64,000 nucleotides of DNA. It comes from Hydrangea macrophylla. Lineage: Eukaryota; Streptophyta; Magnoliopsida; Cornales; Hydrangeaceae. Under the pieces are notes generated by a model, which was not told where the DNA came from, did not search any database, and saw only the letters and a program-made list of their open reading frames with translations. Positions 11,196 through 22,394 of the stretch are shown here, piece after piece (positions within the stretch are counted from its first letter, which is position 1; the number at the start of each line of letters is the position of its first letter). The position numbers were made by a program, and so were the translations under genes. Where the stretch lies: positions 73,444,088 to 73,508,087 of the forward strand of contig CM066987.1 of assembly GCA_033977485.1 (NCBI GenBank), given 5' to 3'.

Positions 11196-11197
11196 TA
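11193..11197 (-). promoter_or_regulatory. TAATG stop/start overlap between ORF1 and ORF2
   Basis: The ORF1 stop TAA and ORF2 start ATG share one base. The same five bases join ORF1 and ORF2 in LN6 (22392-22396), LN7 (29348-29352) and LN9 (47060-47064). In the insect LINE SART1 a UAAUG overlap supports termination-reinitiation of ORF2; the same role here is inference. Confidence 0.75.
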
Positions 11198-13416
11198 AGT
11201 ACGTCGGAATGGGTGTCGTCTTTTACCTGAAGAACTACTTTTATTGTTCTTCTTCCCTTGTTTAGAATTCTTATGATGGGATATAAAATTAGAATTAGAG
11301 GAGGAGGGAGAGAGATTGACCTGACATGTAGTACTTGGGAGATCCAATTCTTTCCCTTCAGGATTGTCTATTAGCTTATCATCTACTATAGTAGGTGTAG
11401 GAGTACCAGTGTAGTCCAGTGGAGAGCCTTGATGAACCCCTCCTTCCCTGTCTTGCCCATCCAACTTAGCCTGTAAAGTGGGCTCAATACTTTCAGCAGC
11501 TGCACAGTCCTTGTCCAAAACAGAGGGCATAACTGCGTTGGGACTTTCTTGCTGGATAACTTCAACACTAGGGCAATTTATGATTCCATTGCCTACAGTT
11601 TCACTGGTTCCTTTGAGGCAATTGACTTGTTGCATGTCATCAATTTCTAGGTCATCAAAGGAGGATTCCAATACCATGAATTGGCTAGCCCAAGATATCA
11701 GGGGCACAAGGTTCTCCTATTTTACTTTTCAAATCTGAGGGACCAGGACCTTCAAGAAAGTCTTCAGGAGCTTTACTATCTGCAATTGGTATCTCCATTT
11801 TAGTATTAGAGGAAGATGGAATAGAATTTGGCTCTTGAGATTTGACAAATTTTCCCTTGCTTCTAGTTGTCCATTGTCCATCAGAAGGATTTTGAGTCTG
11901 ATGGTTCTTTGTGATAGGAGCTGGCTGATAAGTAGATTTAACCAACTGGATGTTGTTGCAATCGTGCCCAAATTTCTTACATTTTGCACATCTCATGGGG
12001 CTCCATTGGTATTCAACTTTCAGTGTGATTGTCTTAACTTCCCCATTAAGTGGATCTTCAATCTCAATATCTTTGGTCTTTGACCAAATCAAATGCTGCA
12101 TTAATCTCAATACAGATTCTCGCATACGAAATCCTGCGGCATGTGGCTGTCATCCTATGGACATGTAATGGTTTTCCAATGGCACTGGCAATGTAGCTAA
12201 ACCCTTCAGTATTCCAATATTCAAGTGGGATGTTATAGATGTTAACCCATATTGGAATGGTAGTTTGAGCCTCTTTGGCTAATTCCAACCCATATTCCCA
12301 TTTCCTCAAAATTATAGGCTGTCCTGCAACATGCCAAGGTCCGCCCTCCAGAACAGCATCACTCTCATCTTTGGAATCAAATTTGAAGAAGAAATAGCCA
12401 GATTCAGTGGCTAGCATATCATGCAGACCCAATTTGCCCCATAATTTGGAAGTAGAATTCTTAACCAAGGAGTATGGAAGCTTCTTGCCAATGAAATATC
12501 CAACTAATGTGTTATCCCATGCTTTACTCCCAGCTTCTGCAACATCTTTAGGTAATCTGATTTTAATCCGATTAGTATCTCTATTGGGTTGAATGTAGTT
12601 TACTTTAAAGTCCGAAGCTATTTTAGGATGTAAGATAGAGGCCCAGCTAGGTCCCTGAGTCTGGTTTGGTTGTAACCCCACAGTAGGATTGCTAAGCAGC
12701 TTAGTAGGTGAGACTTGATTTAGAGCATCCTTTTTAACATCAGACTTTGAGCCCTCAACTTGAGAAGAATTTACACAATATCCAAACTTGTGGGGTCCAA
12801 AAACAAGTGGACCTTTAGCAGTATTGGAAATAGGAGCTGGGCCATCAAGAGGGAGGGTAGTCTTTGTAGTAAGTTGAGTTTCATAGGGTAAATGGGGGAA
12901 TACACCGATTGTATAGTCCAAGTGGTGGGTAGGATCACAATTGCGGGTAGCCAACACAGACGAGGGAGCCACTGGGCAAGTGGGGGATCCAGCAGGTAAT
13001 GTTGGGCTGCCAAAACCTGAGGCCACGTGGGAGCCTTGAGTATTAAAATAAGAGAAGTGTTCCTGCATCTTGCTAGTGGACTCATCCAAATGGCGCATGG
13101 TAGTAGACAAGGCGCCGGGAATCCGGGGTACGGCAATGGATCCCATGTGACTCTCTGGGTTCGCGTGCTGCTCACTCCCCTTAGCCTGAGAGTGAGTGAT
13201 TTGCTGCATAGTATTCTCAGCATTACAAACACTGTCCACGTGGGTGCTAGTGGGAAACAAGCCACCATGAATTAAGGGTAAAGGCACATTTGCCATGTGA
13301 AGAGAGATATTGGGCTGCTGCGCATAGTTGCGTGTACTCATGGACAAACCAGCAGCTTTTGGGTGGGCATTTAATGAGGCCATGTAGCCGTTGGCCTCAA
13401 GTAAAGGTGGATAGTA
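11195..13416 (-). pseudogene. LN4 ORF1 (DUF4283 + zinc knuckle), frameshifted
   Basis: The nucleic-acid-binding ORF1 protein of a plant LINE. The first frame (13416-12064) is open to the 5' junction. It has a low-complexity Pro/Ser/His lead-in followed by DUF4283: NTLVGYFIGKKLPYSLV, LEGGPWHVAGQPIILRKW, IPIWVNIYNIPLEYWN and GKPLHVHRMT. A frameshift near 12064-12125 leads into CAKCKKFGHDC, the CCHC-type knuckle; a second shift near 11700 leads into the Ser/Lys-rich C-terminus. The stop TAA shares its last A with the ORF2 ATG. No native start is recognisable. Confidence 0.85.
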
Positions 13417-14165
13417 TGGATAAATATTCTGAAAGAATTGTCTATGATGCTGCTATTCATATCAATGCTAAAGTTAGCAGCATAGTCAGGGGGCTGGAAT
13501 GGAATTGGCCTAGTTCGAATTCCATAGAGCTTAACGAAGTTAGAAATATTTTGTCCAATTTCTACCCCCCTAATAATAGCATGGATACTGTTAAGTGGAC
13601 TACATCCCCTAAGGGTGTTTTCAATACTTTTCTTGTCTGGGACCATTTAAGGGTACATGCTAATGTGGTCCCATGGTACGATTCTGTTTGGTTGTCAGGG
13701 TGTATTCCCCGACAAATTTTTGTTCTATGGCTTGCTGCTCAGAACCGGTTAGCTACACATGATAGAATCTATAGCTTCACTCCTGGACCCTTAGTTTGTT
13801 TGCTTTGCCAGGCTAATATGGAAACTCATGACCACTTGTTCTTTGAATGTCCTTACTCTTCTCTTATATGGCAGGAGTTAATGACAAGGTGTGGCATAAA
13901 TTGGCAAAGTCAAAGCTGGATTGCTACACTGGAGTGGATGGCTCAAAGATTTAGAAGGAAATCAATCCAACAGGTGCTCCCCAAGATATGCCTTGGAGTG
14001 GCTGTCTATAGTTTATGGAAAGAGAGAAATAACAGAACATTCAAGAAGATTTTCAATCCTCCAAGTATACTGCTAAAGCAAATTATTTCTCAAATTAATG
14101 CACAAATCAGGGTGAAGTGGAAGTATCTTGTTAACATTGATCGTTATCTCTGTAATTGGAATTAG
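13417..14165 (+). pseudogene. LN2 ORF2 fragment 3 (zf-RVT, C-terminus)
   Basis: Continues LN2 after LN4: SERIVYDAAIHINAKV, WNWPSSNSIELNEVRN, the zf-RVT-like region with CIPRQIFVLWLAAQNRL, CLLCQANMETHDHLFFEC and LPKICLGVAVYSLWKERNN, ending at a TAG at 14163-14165. It is open throughout. An in-frame ATG at 13290 lies in antisense LN4 sequence and is not a real start. Confidence 0.85.
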
Positions 14166-14415
14166 ATACATTATGTAGCCATGGTTGTTGGCATACATTA
14201 GCCTTGGGCATTTTCGTTCTGTCCATGGTTTTCACTTTAGGTTACCTTATGGTTTTCTGTGTAGCTTGTTGGGCACGTTTTGACTTGTTGTTTTGAATGT
14301 TTTATGCTTCATGACCTCATGAAATGAGCTCATTGTTTATTCTGGGGTATGCCCCTTGTACTTTTTGTACATCCTTTTTTGGAATATATTTACCATTTTT
14401 CTGAAATAAATAAAA

Positions 14416-16637
14416 AAAATAAACTTGAAGGAAGAAATGGCATGCAATTTCGATTCACGGATTGCAAGTTATACGCGAATGCACAAATTCAGAGACTTAA
14501 GCATTATAAACCTAAGTTTTGAGGTTTTGAGGGATCAAAATAGGTTTCGGTACTCAGAATGACATGGGACCGGAACCAAACTTCATACTCACCTAAATAG
14601 CCTAGTAGAAAGATACAACGCGTAAGTCTGATTCACGCATTACAAGTTAGACGCGAATATGAAAATCATAGACTTAAGCATTCCAAAATTATGTTTTGAG
14701 GTTTTGAGATATCAAAAATGGTTTCGGAGCTCGCACTGACATGGGACAGGAATCTACGCATCATACTCACCTAAATAAACTTGTAGGAAGAAACGGCATG
14801 CAATTTTGATTCACGGATTGCAAGTTAGACGCGAATACACAAATTCATAGACTTGAGCACTATAAACCTAAGTTTTTAGATTTTGATAGACCAAAATGGT
14901 TTACGGCATTCGAAATGACACGAGAAGGGAACCTAAACTTCACACTCACCTAAATAGACTTCTAATAAGAAGCGGCATGCAATTCCGATCCACCGATTGC
15001 ATGTTAGACACGGATATGCAAATTCAATGACTTAAGCCTTCTAAATCGAAGTTTTGGGTTTTTGATAGACCAAAATGGGTATCGGTACTCGGAATGACAA
15101 TGGACTGGAACCTAAATTTTATACTCACCTAAATATATACTTGTAGGAAGAAATGACACGCAATTCAGATTCAAGGATTGCAAGTTAGTTGAGAATATGC
15201 AAATTCATCGACTTAATACTTCTAAAATGGATTTCGGCACTTGAAATGACACCCTAAACTTTATACTCACCTAAATAGACTTGTAGAAAGAAACGACATA
15301 CAATTTCAATTAACGAATTGTAAGACAGACACGAATACCCAAATTCATAGACTTGCCTTATAAAATTAAGTTTTATGGTTTTGAGGGACCAAAATGTGAT
15401 TCAGAACTCAGAATGACAACGGAATGGAATCTGAACTTCATACTCACCTAAACAGACTTTTACGAAGAAACAACACGCAATTCTGATTCACGAATTGAGT
15501 TAGACACGAATACACAAATTTATAAACTTAAAGCTTCTAAAACTAGGTTTTGGAGTTTTGAGAGACCAAAATGGGTTTCGGCACTCGGAATGACACAGGA
15601 CCAGAATCTAAACTTCACACTCATCTAAATAGACTAATAGCAAGAAACGAATCGCAATTCTGATTCACAGATTACAAGTCAGACGTGAATATGCAAATTC
15701 GTAGAAATAAGTCTTCTAAAACTATGTTTTGGTATTTTAAGGGACGAAAATGGGTTTCAGCACACGGAATGACATGGGACAAGAATCTAAACTTCATACT
15801 AACCTAAATATACTTGTAGGAAGAAACGACACATAATTTTCGATTCACGGATTGCAAGTTAGACGCAAATATGTAAATTCATAGACTTAAGCCTTCTAAA
15901 ACTAAGTTTTGGGGTTTTGAGAGACCCAAATTAGTTTCGGCACTCGGAATGACATATGACCAGAACCTAAACTTCAAGCTAAACTTCAAGCTCACCTAAA
16001 TATGCTTGAAGGAATAAATTACATGCAAATCCGATTTTCGAAAAAAAGATGTGCAATTTGGCTTTTTTCTTCATTCACCAATTTCTGAAAAAAAAAAAAA
16101 AAAAAAAAAAGACATGCAATTCCGATTCACGAATTACAAGTTAGACTTGAATACGCAAATTAATGACTTAAGCCTTCTGGCACTCGCACTGACATGGGAT
16201 AGAAATTTACACATCATACTCACTTGATTAAACTTGAAGGAAGAAACGACATGCAATTTCGATTCACGGATTGCAAGTTATACGCGAAAGCATAAATTTA
16301 TAGACTTATTAAGCATTATAAACCAAATATTTGGTGTTTTGAGAGACCAAATTGGGTTTTGGCATTCGGAATGACACGAGAACGGATCCTAAATAGACTT
16401 GTAGGAAGAAACGACACGGAATTATAATTCACGGATTGCAAGTTAGAGGCAAATATGCAAATTTATAGACATAAGCCTTCTAAAACTATGTTTTTGGGTT
16501 TTGAGAGACCAAAATTAGTTTCGGCACTCGGAATGACATATGACAAGAACCTAAACTTCAAGGTAACCTAAATATACTTGAAGGAAGAAATGACATGAAA
16601 ATCCAATTTTCGAAAAAAAAGACATGTAATTTGGCTT
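14416..16637 (+). repeat. Satellite segment S1: HOR copy 1 (m1-m13)
   Basis: Tandem monomers of about 178 bp; spacing of the TTTCGGCACTCGGAATGAC landmark is 177-181 bp for most. Thirteen distinguishable monomers (m1-m13) run in fixed order and then repeat. m1 starts at 14421 (AAACTTGAAGGAAGAAATGG). Copy 1 lacks 29 bp near 15226 that is present in copies 2-4. Monomers m10 and m13 carry fossil LINE tails. No ORF or gene is seen. LN5 interrupts m13. The m1-to-m1 distance is 2410 bp after removing LN5 and its TSD. Confidence 0.95.
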
Positions 16638-17238
16638 CTTTTTTTTTTCGGAAAAAGGGTAAATATATTCCAAAAAAGAATGTACACATGTACAAGGGGC
16701 ATACCCCAGGATAAGACATTAAAAGCACAGCTGGAGGACCGGTGGAAAATCTACACACAAAGAAAAATGGACTACATCTTAGTCACCTCAAACATAAAAT
16801 ACAAACCCAAAATCACAAACAACCCATTTATATCCAAGGATGTAAAATAGACTCAATTTGGGAATGTCATCTCCATTTCGATCTAATCTGGATATTAACC
16901 TGTGACACCAAATTTTGAAGCAAGTTTTCTTTTGGTGTGGAGTTGCCTTGGAAAGATCTGAGGTTCCTTTCCTTCCATATGCCATAAACTGCCACTCCCA
17001 GACAGATTGTGGGAACAGCGTGTTCAATATTCTTCCCTTTCCAGTGATGTGCCATCCAAAGGACTGTAGTATTCCAGTCAGTGTTGTTCCAAGACAGCCC
17101 ACATCTGTGCCTAAGTTCCTGCCAGATAAAAGAAGTAAATGGACAAGCAAAAAATAGGCGGTTATGAGATTCCATTTGACAATGGCAAAAAACACAAGCA
17201 AGAGGTCCACGAGTGAAAGTAAAGATTCTATCATGCCA
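16638..17238 (-). mobile_element. LN5: 601-bp 5'-truncated LINE in satellite
   Basis: The minus-strand LINE 3' end (GGGGTATGCCCC hairpin near 16700) is flanked by the 11-bp TSD TAATTTGGCTT at 16627-16637 and 17239-17249. The target is itself a fossil LINE tail in monomer m13. Equivalent positions in HOR copies 2 (near 25337) and 3 (near 44790) are unoccupied. Confidence 0.9.
16867..17238 (-). pseudogene. LN5 ORF2 C-terminal remnant
   Basis: About 120 codons from HDRIFTFTRGPLACVFC through MESHNRLFFAC, CLGVAVYGIWKERN and QIRSKW. It is the zf-RVT end of a LINE ORF2, truncated at the 5' junction and ending slightly early. It has no start codon and no catalytic domain. Confidence 0.85.
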
Positions 17239-18580
17239 TAATTTGGCTTTTTTTATTCATTCACAAATTTTCGAAAAAAAAAGACAAGCATTCCCGATTC
17301 ACGAATTACAAGTTAGACTTGAATACGCAAATTATAGACTTAAGCCTTCTAAAACTATATTTTTTGTTTTTGAGAGACCAAAAATGGTTTTGGCACTCGC
17401 ATTGACATGGGATAGAAATTTACACATCCTACTCACCTGAATAAACTTGAAGGAAGAAATGGCATGCAATTTCGATTCACAGATTGCAAGTTATACGCGA
17501 ATGCACAAATTCAGAGACTTAAGCATTATAAACCTTAGTTTTGAGGTTTTGAGGGATCAAAATAGGTTTCGGTACTCAGAATGACATGGGACCGGAACCA
17601 AACTTCATACTCACCTAAATAGCCTAGTAGAAAGATACAACGCGTAAGTCTGATTCACGCATTACAAGTTAGACGCGAATATGAAAATCATAGACTTAAG
17701 CATTCCAAAATTATGTTTTGAGGTTTTGAGATATCAAAAATGGTTTCGGAGCTCGTACTGACATGGGACAGGAATCTACGCATCATACTCACCTGAATAA
17801 ACTTGTTGGAAGAAACGGCACGCAATTTTGATTCACGGATTGCAAGTTAGACGCGAATACACAAATTCATAGACTTGAGCACTATAAACCTAAGTTTTTC
17901 GGTTTTGATAGACCAAAATGGTTTACGGCATTCGAAATGACACGAGAAGGGAACCTAAACTTCACACTCACCTAAATAGACTTCTAATAAGAAGCGGCAT
18001 GCAATTCCGATCCACCGATTGCATGTTAGACACGGATATGCAAATTCAATGACTTAAGCCTTCTAAATCGAAGTTTTGGGTTTTTGATAGACCAAAATGG
18101 GTATCGGTACTCGGAATGACAATGGACTGGAACCTAAATTTTATACTCACCTAAATATATACTTGTAGGAAGAAATGACACACAATTCAGATTCAAGGAT
18201 TGCAAGTTAGTTGAGAATATGTAAATTCATCGACTTAATACTTCTAAACCTATGTTTTGCGGTTTAGAGACACCAAAATGGATTTCGGCACTCGAAATGA
18301 CACCCTAAACTTTATACTCACCTAAATAGACTTGTAGAAAGAAACGACATACAATTTCAATTCACGAATTGCAAGACAGACACGAATACCCAAATTCATA
18401 GACTTGCCTTATAAAATTAAGTTTTGCAGTTTTGAGTGACCAAAATGTGATTCAGAACTCAGAATGACAACGGAATGGAATCTGAACTTCATACTCACCT
18501 AAACAGACTTTTACGAAGAAACAACATGCAATTCTGATTCACGGATTGAGTTAGACACGAATACACAAATTTATAAACTT
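17239..18580 (+). repeat. Satellite segment S2: end of m13, copy 2 m1-m7
   Basis: Continues the HOR after LN5. Copy 2 m1 begins at 17443 and is nearly identical to m1 at 14421. It contains the 29 bp missing from copy 1. It ends inside m7 at the LN6 TSD ACAAATTTATAAACTT (18565-18580). The m1-to-m1 distance to copy 3 is about 2436 bp once LN6 and LN7 are subtracted. Confidence 0.95.
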
Positions 18581-18625
18581 TTTTTTTTTTTTCGGAAATG
18601 GGTAAATAAATTCCAAAAAAAGGAT

Positions 18626-18651
18626 GTACAAATGTACAAGGGGCATACCCC
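18626..18651 (-). promoter_or_regulatory. Conserved LINE 3' UTR hairpin pair (LN6 copy)
   Basis: On the element strand GGGGTATGCCCC can fold into a 4-bp GC stem. It is followed within two bases by GTAC-xxxx-GTAC, a second possible stem. The block recurs near the 3' ends of LN1-LN7 and LN9-LN12, with a degraded form (GGGTATGGCCC) in LN8. Location and conservation suggest a signal read by the LINE reverse transcriptase or in transcript 3'-end formation; neither is shown. Confidence 0.6.
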
Positions 18652-18773
18652 AGGATATAACATGAAAAAGCACAGCAGGAGGACTAGAGGCACATAAAGC
18701 CACTGAAAAAACAAACAAAAGACATCACACAACCACTAATCTCAAACAATATCAACTCAAAACAATCAGTAAT

Positions 18774-21700
18774 TCAAGCCCAGTATCTAGCATATAATTC
18801 AAGTAGCGGGTCTTCTTTCCATTTTATTCGGATCTGAACATTGATTTGAGAGACAAGATTTTGAAGCAGTTGTTCTTGTGGAATGAATTTGCCTTCGAAA
18901 ATTCTATTGTTTCTCTCCCTCCATAACCCATAGACAGCAACTCCAAGGCATATTCTAGGGATGGTATGTTCAACTTTCTTTCCTTTCCAATTTTGTGCCA
19001 TCCAAATAATAGTGGTATTCCAAGTTGTCCCATTCCAGTTAATCTCACATCTATGCATCAAATCCTGCCATATAAAAGAAGTATAAGTGCATTCAAAAAA
19101 TAAATGATTATGGGTTTCCATATGGCAATGACAAAAAACACAAGCAAGAGGCCCCGGGGTGTAGTTATAGATCCTGTCATGGGTAGCAAGTCTATTCTGG
19201 ACCGCCATCCATAGAATGAAGTTCTGTCTAGGAGTACACCCCGAAAACCAAACAATTTTGTGCCAAAGTACCTTAGGGGACACATCTCTAAAGTGATCCC
19301 ATATATGTGCGAATTTAAATCCCCCAGAAGGGGATGTTGTCCATGATATGCTATCTAACCTTCCAGTAGGCTTATACAAAGTAGATAAAATGCTTCTCAC
19401 TTCATTTAAACCTATAGAATTAGTTGATGGCCAATTCCAATCATTATTACTTATAATAGTTGCCACTTTGGCTTTAGGGTCAATGGCAGCATCATAAGCA
19501 ATCCTTTGTGTATATTTCTCAAACAAAGGGCCCATGGGAAGCCAATTATCAAACCATAGGGAAGTGTGTTTACCATCACCAATTTTATGAACCAGGATGG
19601 GTCTAACAATTGCCCTAAGTTTTAATAATTTCCTCCAATACCAAGAACATTGGCTTGGGGCTTTAACTTCCCAAAAGCTCTTAGATTTAATCATATACAT
19701 ATGTATCCAATCTTTCCACAAGGAATTATTTTTAGGGTCAAGAAGATTACCAATGTGCTTTAAATTCAGAAGAGTATTAGTGAGAAAGATATCTTTAAAC
19801 CCTAATCCACCTTCCTTCTTGGGTTTGCAGACCTTGGCCCAGGCTATTTTGGCCCCATGTTTCTTCTCTGTGGCCCCAGACCAAAGGAACCTATTCAAAG
19901 CTTGATCCACCTGTTTAAGAACTCCTTTAGGGAGGATGAACATCCCTGACCAATACTGTTGGATACCAGATAACACAGATTTTATTAGCTGGGTCCTTCC
20001 TGCAAAAGATAACATTTTAGATTTCCATGAGGTAATTCTAGAGCAAATTTTATTTACCAACTCTATACAATGACATTTTTTCAATTTGGTAGTGATCAAA
20101 GGAACCCCAAGATACCTCATAGGAAGAGATCCCATGGTAAATTGGAGTTCCCTCACAATTTCAGTACTCAACTGGTCTTCAATCCCAGAAAAGAAAACAC
20201 AACTTTTAGCATTGTTGGCTTGAAGACCAGAGAGATCATAAAACTGATTTAGAGTTTTCCGAATGAATTTTGCAGATTCGATATCACCATTTGATAAAAT
20301 TATTAGATCATCTGCAAAACAGAGGTGAGAGATTTTAAGTTTATCACACTTCCAGTGATAAGTGAATCGACTATTTTGAATATTGTGGTGGAGAAGTTGG
20401 CTTAGAGCCTCCATGACAATGACAAAGAGATAAGGAGAAATAGGGTCACCTTGTCTAAGCCCTCTAGCACCATCAAAGTATCCCACAGATTCCCCATTAA
20501 AGTTAATAGAGTATCTAGGAGTAGTAACACAAGAAAAAATCCATTTTTTTAGGTTAGGAGGAATACCAATGGTATCAAGCAGATCAAAAAGGAAGTTCCA
20601 ACTAACACTATCATATGCTTTCAATAGATCAACTTTGGCAGCAAATCTGGGTTTCCCCCCTTCTTTGTGATAATCCCTAAGAAGATCTTGAGCAAGTAAC
20701 ACATTATCACTTATTTTCCTACCCTTAACAAAAGCAGATTGTGATTGGTCAATGATGGTAGGGAGTATAGCTTGGAGTCTATTTGCAATAATTTTAGATA
20801 TACATTTATAAATGGTATTACAACAAGATATAGGTCTAAAGTCCCCCATCTTAGAAGGATTAGGCACCTTTGGGATCAGAGCAATTATAGTAGTGTTTGA
20901 TTCTCTAAGCATTTCCCCAGATATAAAAAATTCTTGAATTGCTTCCATAACAGTAGTTCCAACAGTTGACCAAGACTGTTTAAAGAAAAAAGCATTGAAG
21001 CCGTCAGGGCCAGGAGCTTTATTGTCATGCAAGCTAAACATTGTGTTTTTGATCTCTTCAAGAGTAGGGATTCTATCAAGTTCTTCCAAAAATTGCTCTG
21101 GAATTCTTTTATAAATGACCCTTCTCAAAGCTTCAATCCCAGGATACTGGTTATTTGCAGGAGTACCAAGTAACTCTACAAAATACCTAACGGCTTCTGA
21201 TTTAGCCTCTTCAATGTTACTAGTAAGGGAGCCATCAGGTTTTTCAAGTTTGAAAATTCTTTTATTATTTCTTCTACTTTTAATGTGTTGAAAAAAATAT
21301 CTAGAATTTTTATCTCCTGCCTCTAACCATTGTACTCTGGACTTCTGTCTAAGAGATTCTTCCTCAATCCAAATAAATTTTAAAAATTCAGATCTACATT
21401 GTGTCTGTTTAAGAATGAGGGAGGGACAACTGGGGTTCGATAGAAGTTCAGATTGAACCAATTTAAATTCAGCCCTAGCTTTATCAGCCAACATTTTTTC
21501 TTTTCCAGTTAAACTTTTGGTAAATGATTTCAGGTCATGCTTAACCATTCTAAGTTTGTGACACACTTGATACTGAGCTGTGCCATCCACATTAGTATCC
21601 CAAGCATTAGAAATAGTATATGGGTAATTTTCTAGTTTGGTCCAAAAGTTAAAAAACTTAAAAGACCTGCCTTTCCTCCTAATAATTTTATCAATAAAGA

Positions 21701-22394
21701 GCACAAGTGGGGAATGGTCAGAAACACTCGGTTCTTGGAAATGACCATAAGAATCGGGAAATTTGTCAAGCCAGGTTTGATTAACCAGAGCTCTATCTAA
21801 CTTTCTTTGAGTATAGTCTGGTCTACCATATCTTCTGTTACTCCAGGTAAAGAATTCACCCAAATATCTTAGATCAGTCAAACAAAGAGAATTAACCATA
21901 AAACTGAAATCATTGATATCAGAATTTAGGCAAAAATCAGGCTCAGAAACTTCGTGGGTGTTTAAAACCACATTGAAGTCTCCAAGGAGAACATGATTTA
22001 TGTTTGGGTTAAAATAGGAAATTAATTCAGACCATAATGATTTTCTTTCCTGGCCTGTATTAAAACCATATACAAAAGAGGCCTCAAAATGAGTACTATG
22101 ATCATCACTCTCAATGAGGACATGAATAATCTGTGAAGAAATACTCAGGACTGTTAGGTTAATCTTATCAGGATTCCACCCAACCCAGATCCTCCCAACT
22201 GATCCTGAATTGCTATTAGAGACATAATTCCAATGTTTGAAAATATTTTGCTTAATTTTATCCTCATTGGTTTTCTTGACTTTAGTTTCAAGAAGGCCAA
22301 GGACATCTATATTATTGGTGACGATAAACTTAGCAACCTCAGATTGTTTTAGGGGTTGGTTGAGACCCCTTATGTTCCAACAACTTAAAATCAT
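18774..22394 (-). CDS. LN6 ORF2: complete 1206-aa LINE endonuclease/reverse transcriptase
   Basis: The uninterrupted replicase of a plant L1-type LINE, acting on chromosomal DNA and LINE RNA in target-primed reverse transcription. Residues 1-230 form an APE-like endonuclease with N7 (WNIRGLN), E36 (LLETK), D138/N140 (GDFN) and D225/H226 (SDHS). The RT region starts near residue 458 (NKAPGPDG) and has DLLKAYDSVSW, GLRQGDPISPYLF and the catalytic F693-A-D-D box, then KYLGVPLI-like MRYLGVPLI. A zf-RVT region near 1025-1110 has CVFCHCHMETHNHLFFEC. The start is the ATG overlapping the ORF1 stop in TAATG. All visible catalytic residues are present, so it could be functional. LN7 and LN9 ORF2 are close relatives with lesions. 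Confidence 0.93.
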   Translation of the reverse strand: MILSCWNIRGLNQPLKQSEVAKFIVTNNIDVLGLLETKVKKTNEDKIKQNIFKHWNYVSNSNSGSVGRIWVGWNPDKINLTVLSISSQIIHVLIESDDHSTHFEASFVYGFNTGQERKSLWSELISYFNPNINHVLLGDFNVVLNTHEVSEPDFCLNSDINDFSFMVNSLCLTDLRYLGEFFTWSNRRYGRPDYTQRKLDRALVNQTWLDKFPDSYGHFQEPSVSDHSPLVLFIDKIIRRKGRSFKFFNFWTKLENYPYTISNAWDTNVDGTAQYQVCHKLRMVKHDLKSFTKSLTGKEKMLADKARAEFKLVQSELLSNPSCPSLILKQTQCRSEFLKFIWIEEESLRQKSRVQWLEAGDKNSRYFFQHIKSRRNNKRIFKLEKPDGSLTSNIEEAKSEAVRYFVELLGTPANNQYPGIEALRRVIYKRIPEQFLEELDRIPTLEEIKNTMFSLHDNKAPGPDGFNAFFFKQSWSTVGTTVMEAIQEFFISGEMLRESNTTIIALIPKVPNPSKMGDFRPISCCNTIYKCISKIIANRLQAILPTIIDQSQSAFVKGRKISDNVLLAQDLLRDYHKEGGKPRFAAKVDLLKAYDSVSWNFLFDLLDTIGIPPNLKKWIFSCVTTPRYSINFNGESVGYFDGARGLRQGDPISPYLFVIVMEALSQLLHHNIQNSRFTYHWKCDKLKISHLCFADDLIILSNGDIESAKFIRKTLNQFYDLSGLQANNAKSCVFFSGIEDQLSTEIVRELQFTMGSLPMRYLGVPLITTKLKKCHCIELVNKICSRITSWKSKMLSFAGRTQLIKSVLSGIQQYWSGMFILPKGVLKQVDQALNRFLWSGATEKKHGAKIAWAKVCKPKKEGGLGFKDIFLTNTLLNLKHIGNLLDPKNNSLWKDWIHMYMIKSKSFWEVKAPSQCSWYWRKLLKLRAIVRPILVHKIGDGKHTSLWFDNWLPMGPLFEKYTQRIAYDAAIDPKAKVATIISNNDWNWPSTNSIGLNEVRSILSTLYKPTGRLDSISWTTSPSGGFKFAHIWDHFRDVSPKVLWHKIVWFSGCTPRQNFILWMAVQNRLATHDRIYNYTPGPLACVFCHCHMETHNHLFFECTYTSFIWQDLMHRCEINWNGTTWNTTIIWMAQNWKGKKVEHTIPRICLGVAVYGLWRERNNRIFEGKFIPQEQLLQNLVSQINVQIRIKWKEDPLLELYARYWA

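Larger units (their letters stand above)
7267..13416 (-). mobile_element. LN4: LINE (6.15 kb) inside LN2
   Basis: A minus-strand LINE bounded by the 12-bp TSD TGGATAAATATT. The 3' end (7267) starts with the complement of CCGAAAAA, and the GGGGTATGCCCC hairpin lies near 7330. ORF2 (7551-11195) and ORF1 (11195-13416) overlap by one base in TAATG. ORF1 is open to the 5' junction with no untranslated leader, so the copy is probably 5'-truncated within ORF1. It carries a 23-bp micro-insertion at 8594. Confidence 0.9.
3695..14415 (+). mobile_element. LN2: host LINE split by LN1, LN3 and LN4
   Basis: Three plus-strand pieces (3695-3925, 6565-7266, 13417-14415) join in order into one ORF2 and 3' UTR. 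LN1 interrupts it before 3695, LN3 at 3926-6564 and LN4 at 7267-13416. The LN4 break is proved by a 12-bp TSD, TGGATAAATATT, at 7255-7266 and 13417-13428. The 3' UTR (14166-14400) carries GGGGTATGCCCC and GTAC repeats and ends in an irregular A-rich tail that abuts satellite monomer m1. LN2 is therefore the leftmost LINE seen in the HOR array. Confidence 0.85.

Noticed and set aside
13290..13428. Start of the 13290-14165 ORF as a native LINE start
   Set aside because: Those bases are antisense LN4 ORF1; LN2 coding resumes only at the TSD.
14416..16637. CRISPR array or short interspaced repeat
   Set aside because: Repeats are full ~178-bp tandem monomers without unique spacers, in plant repeat DNA.
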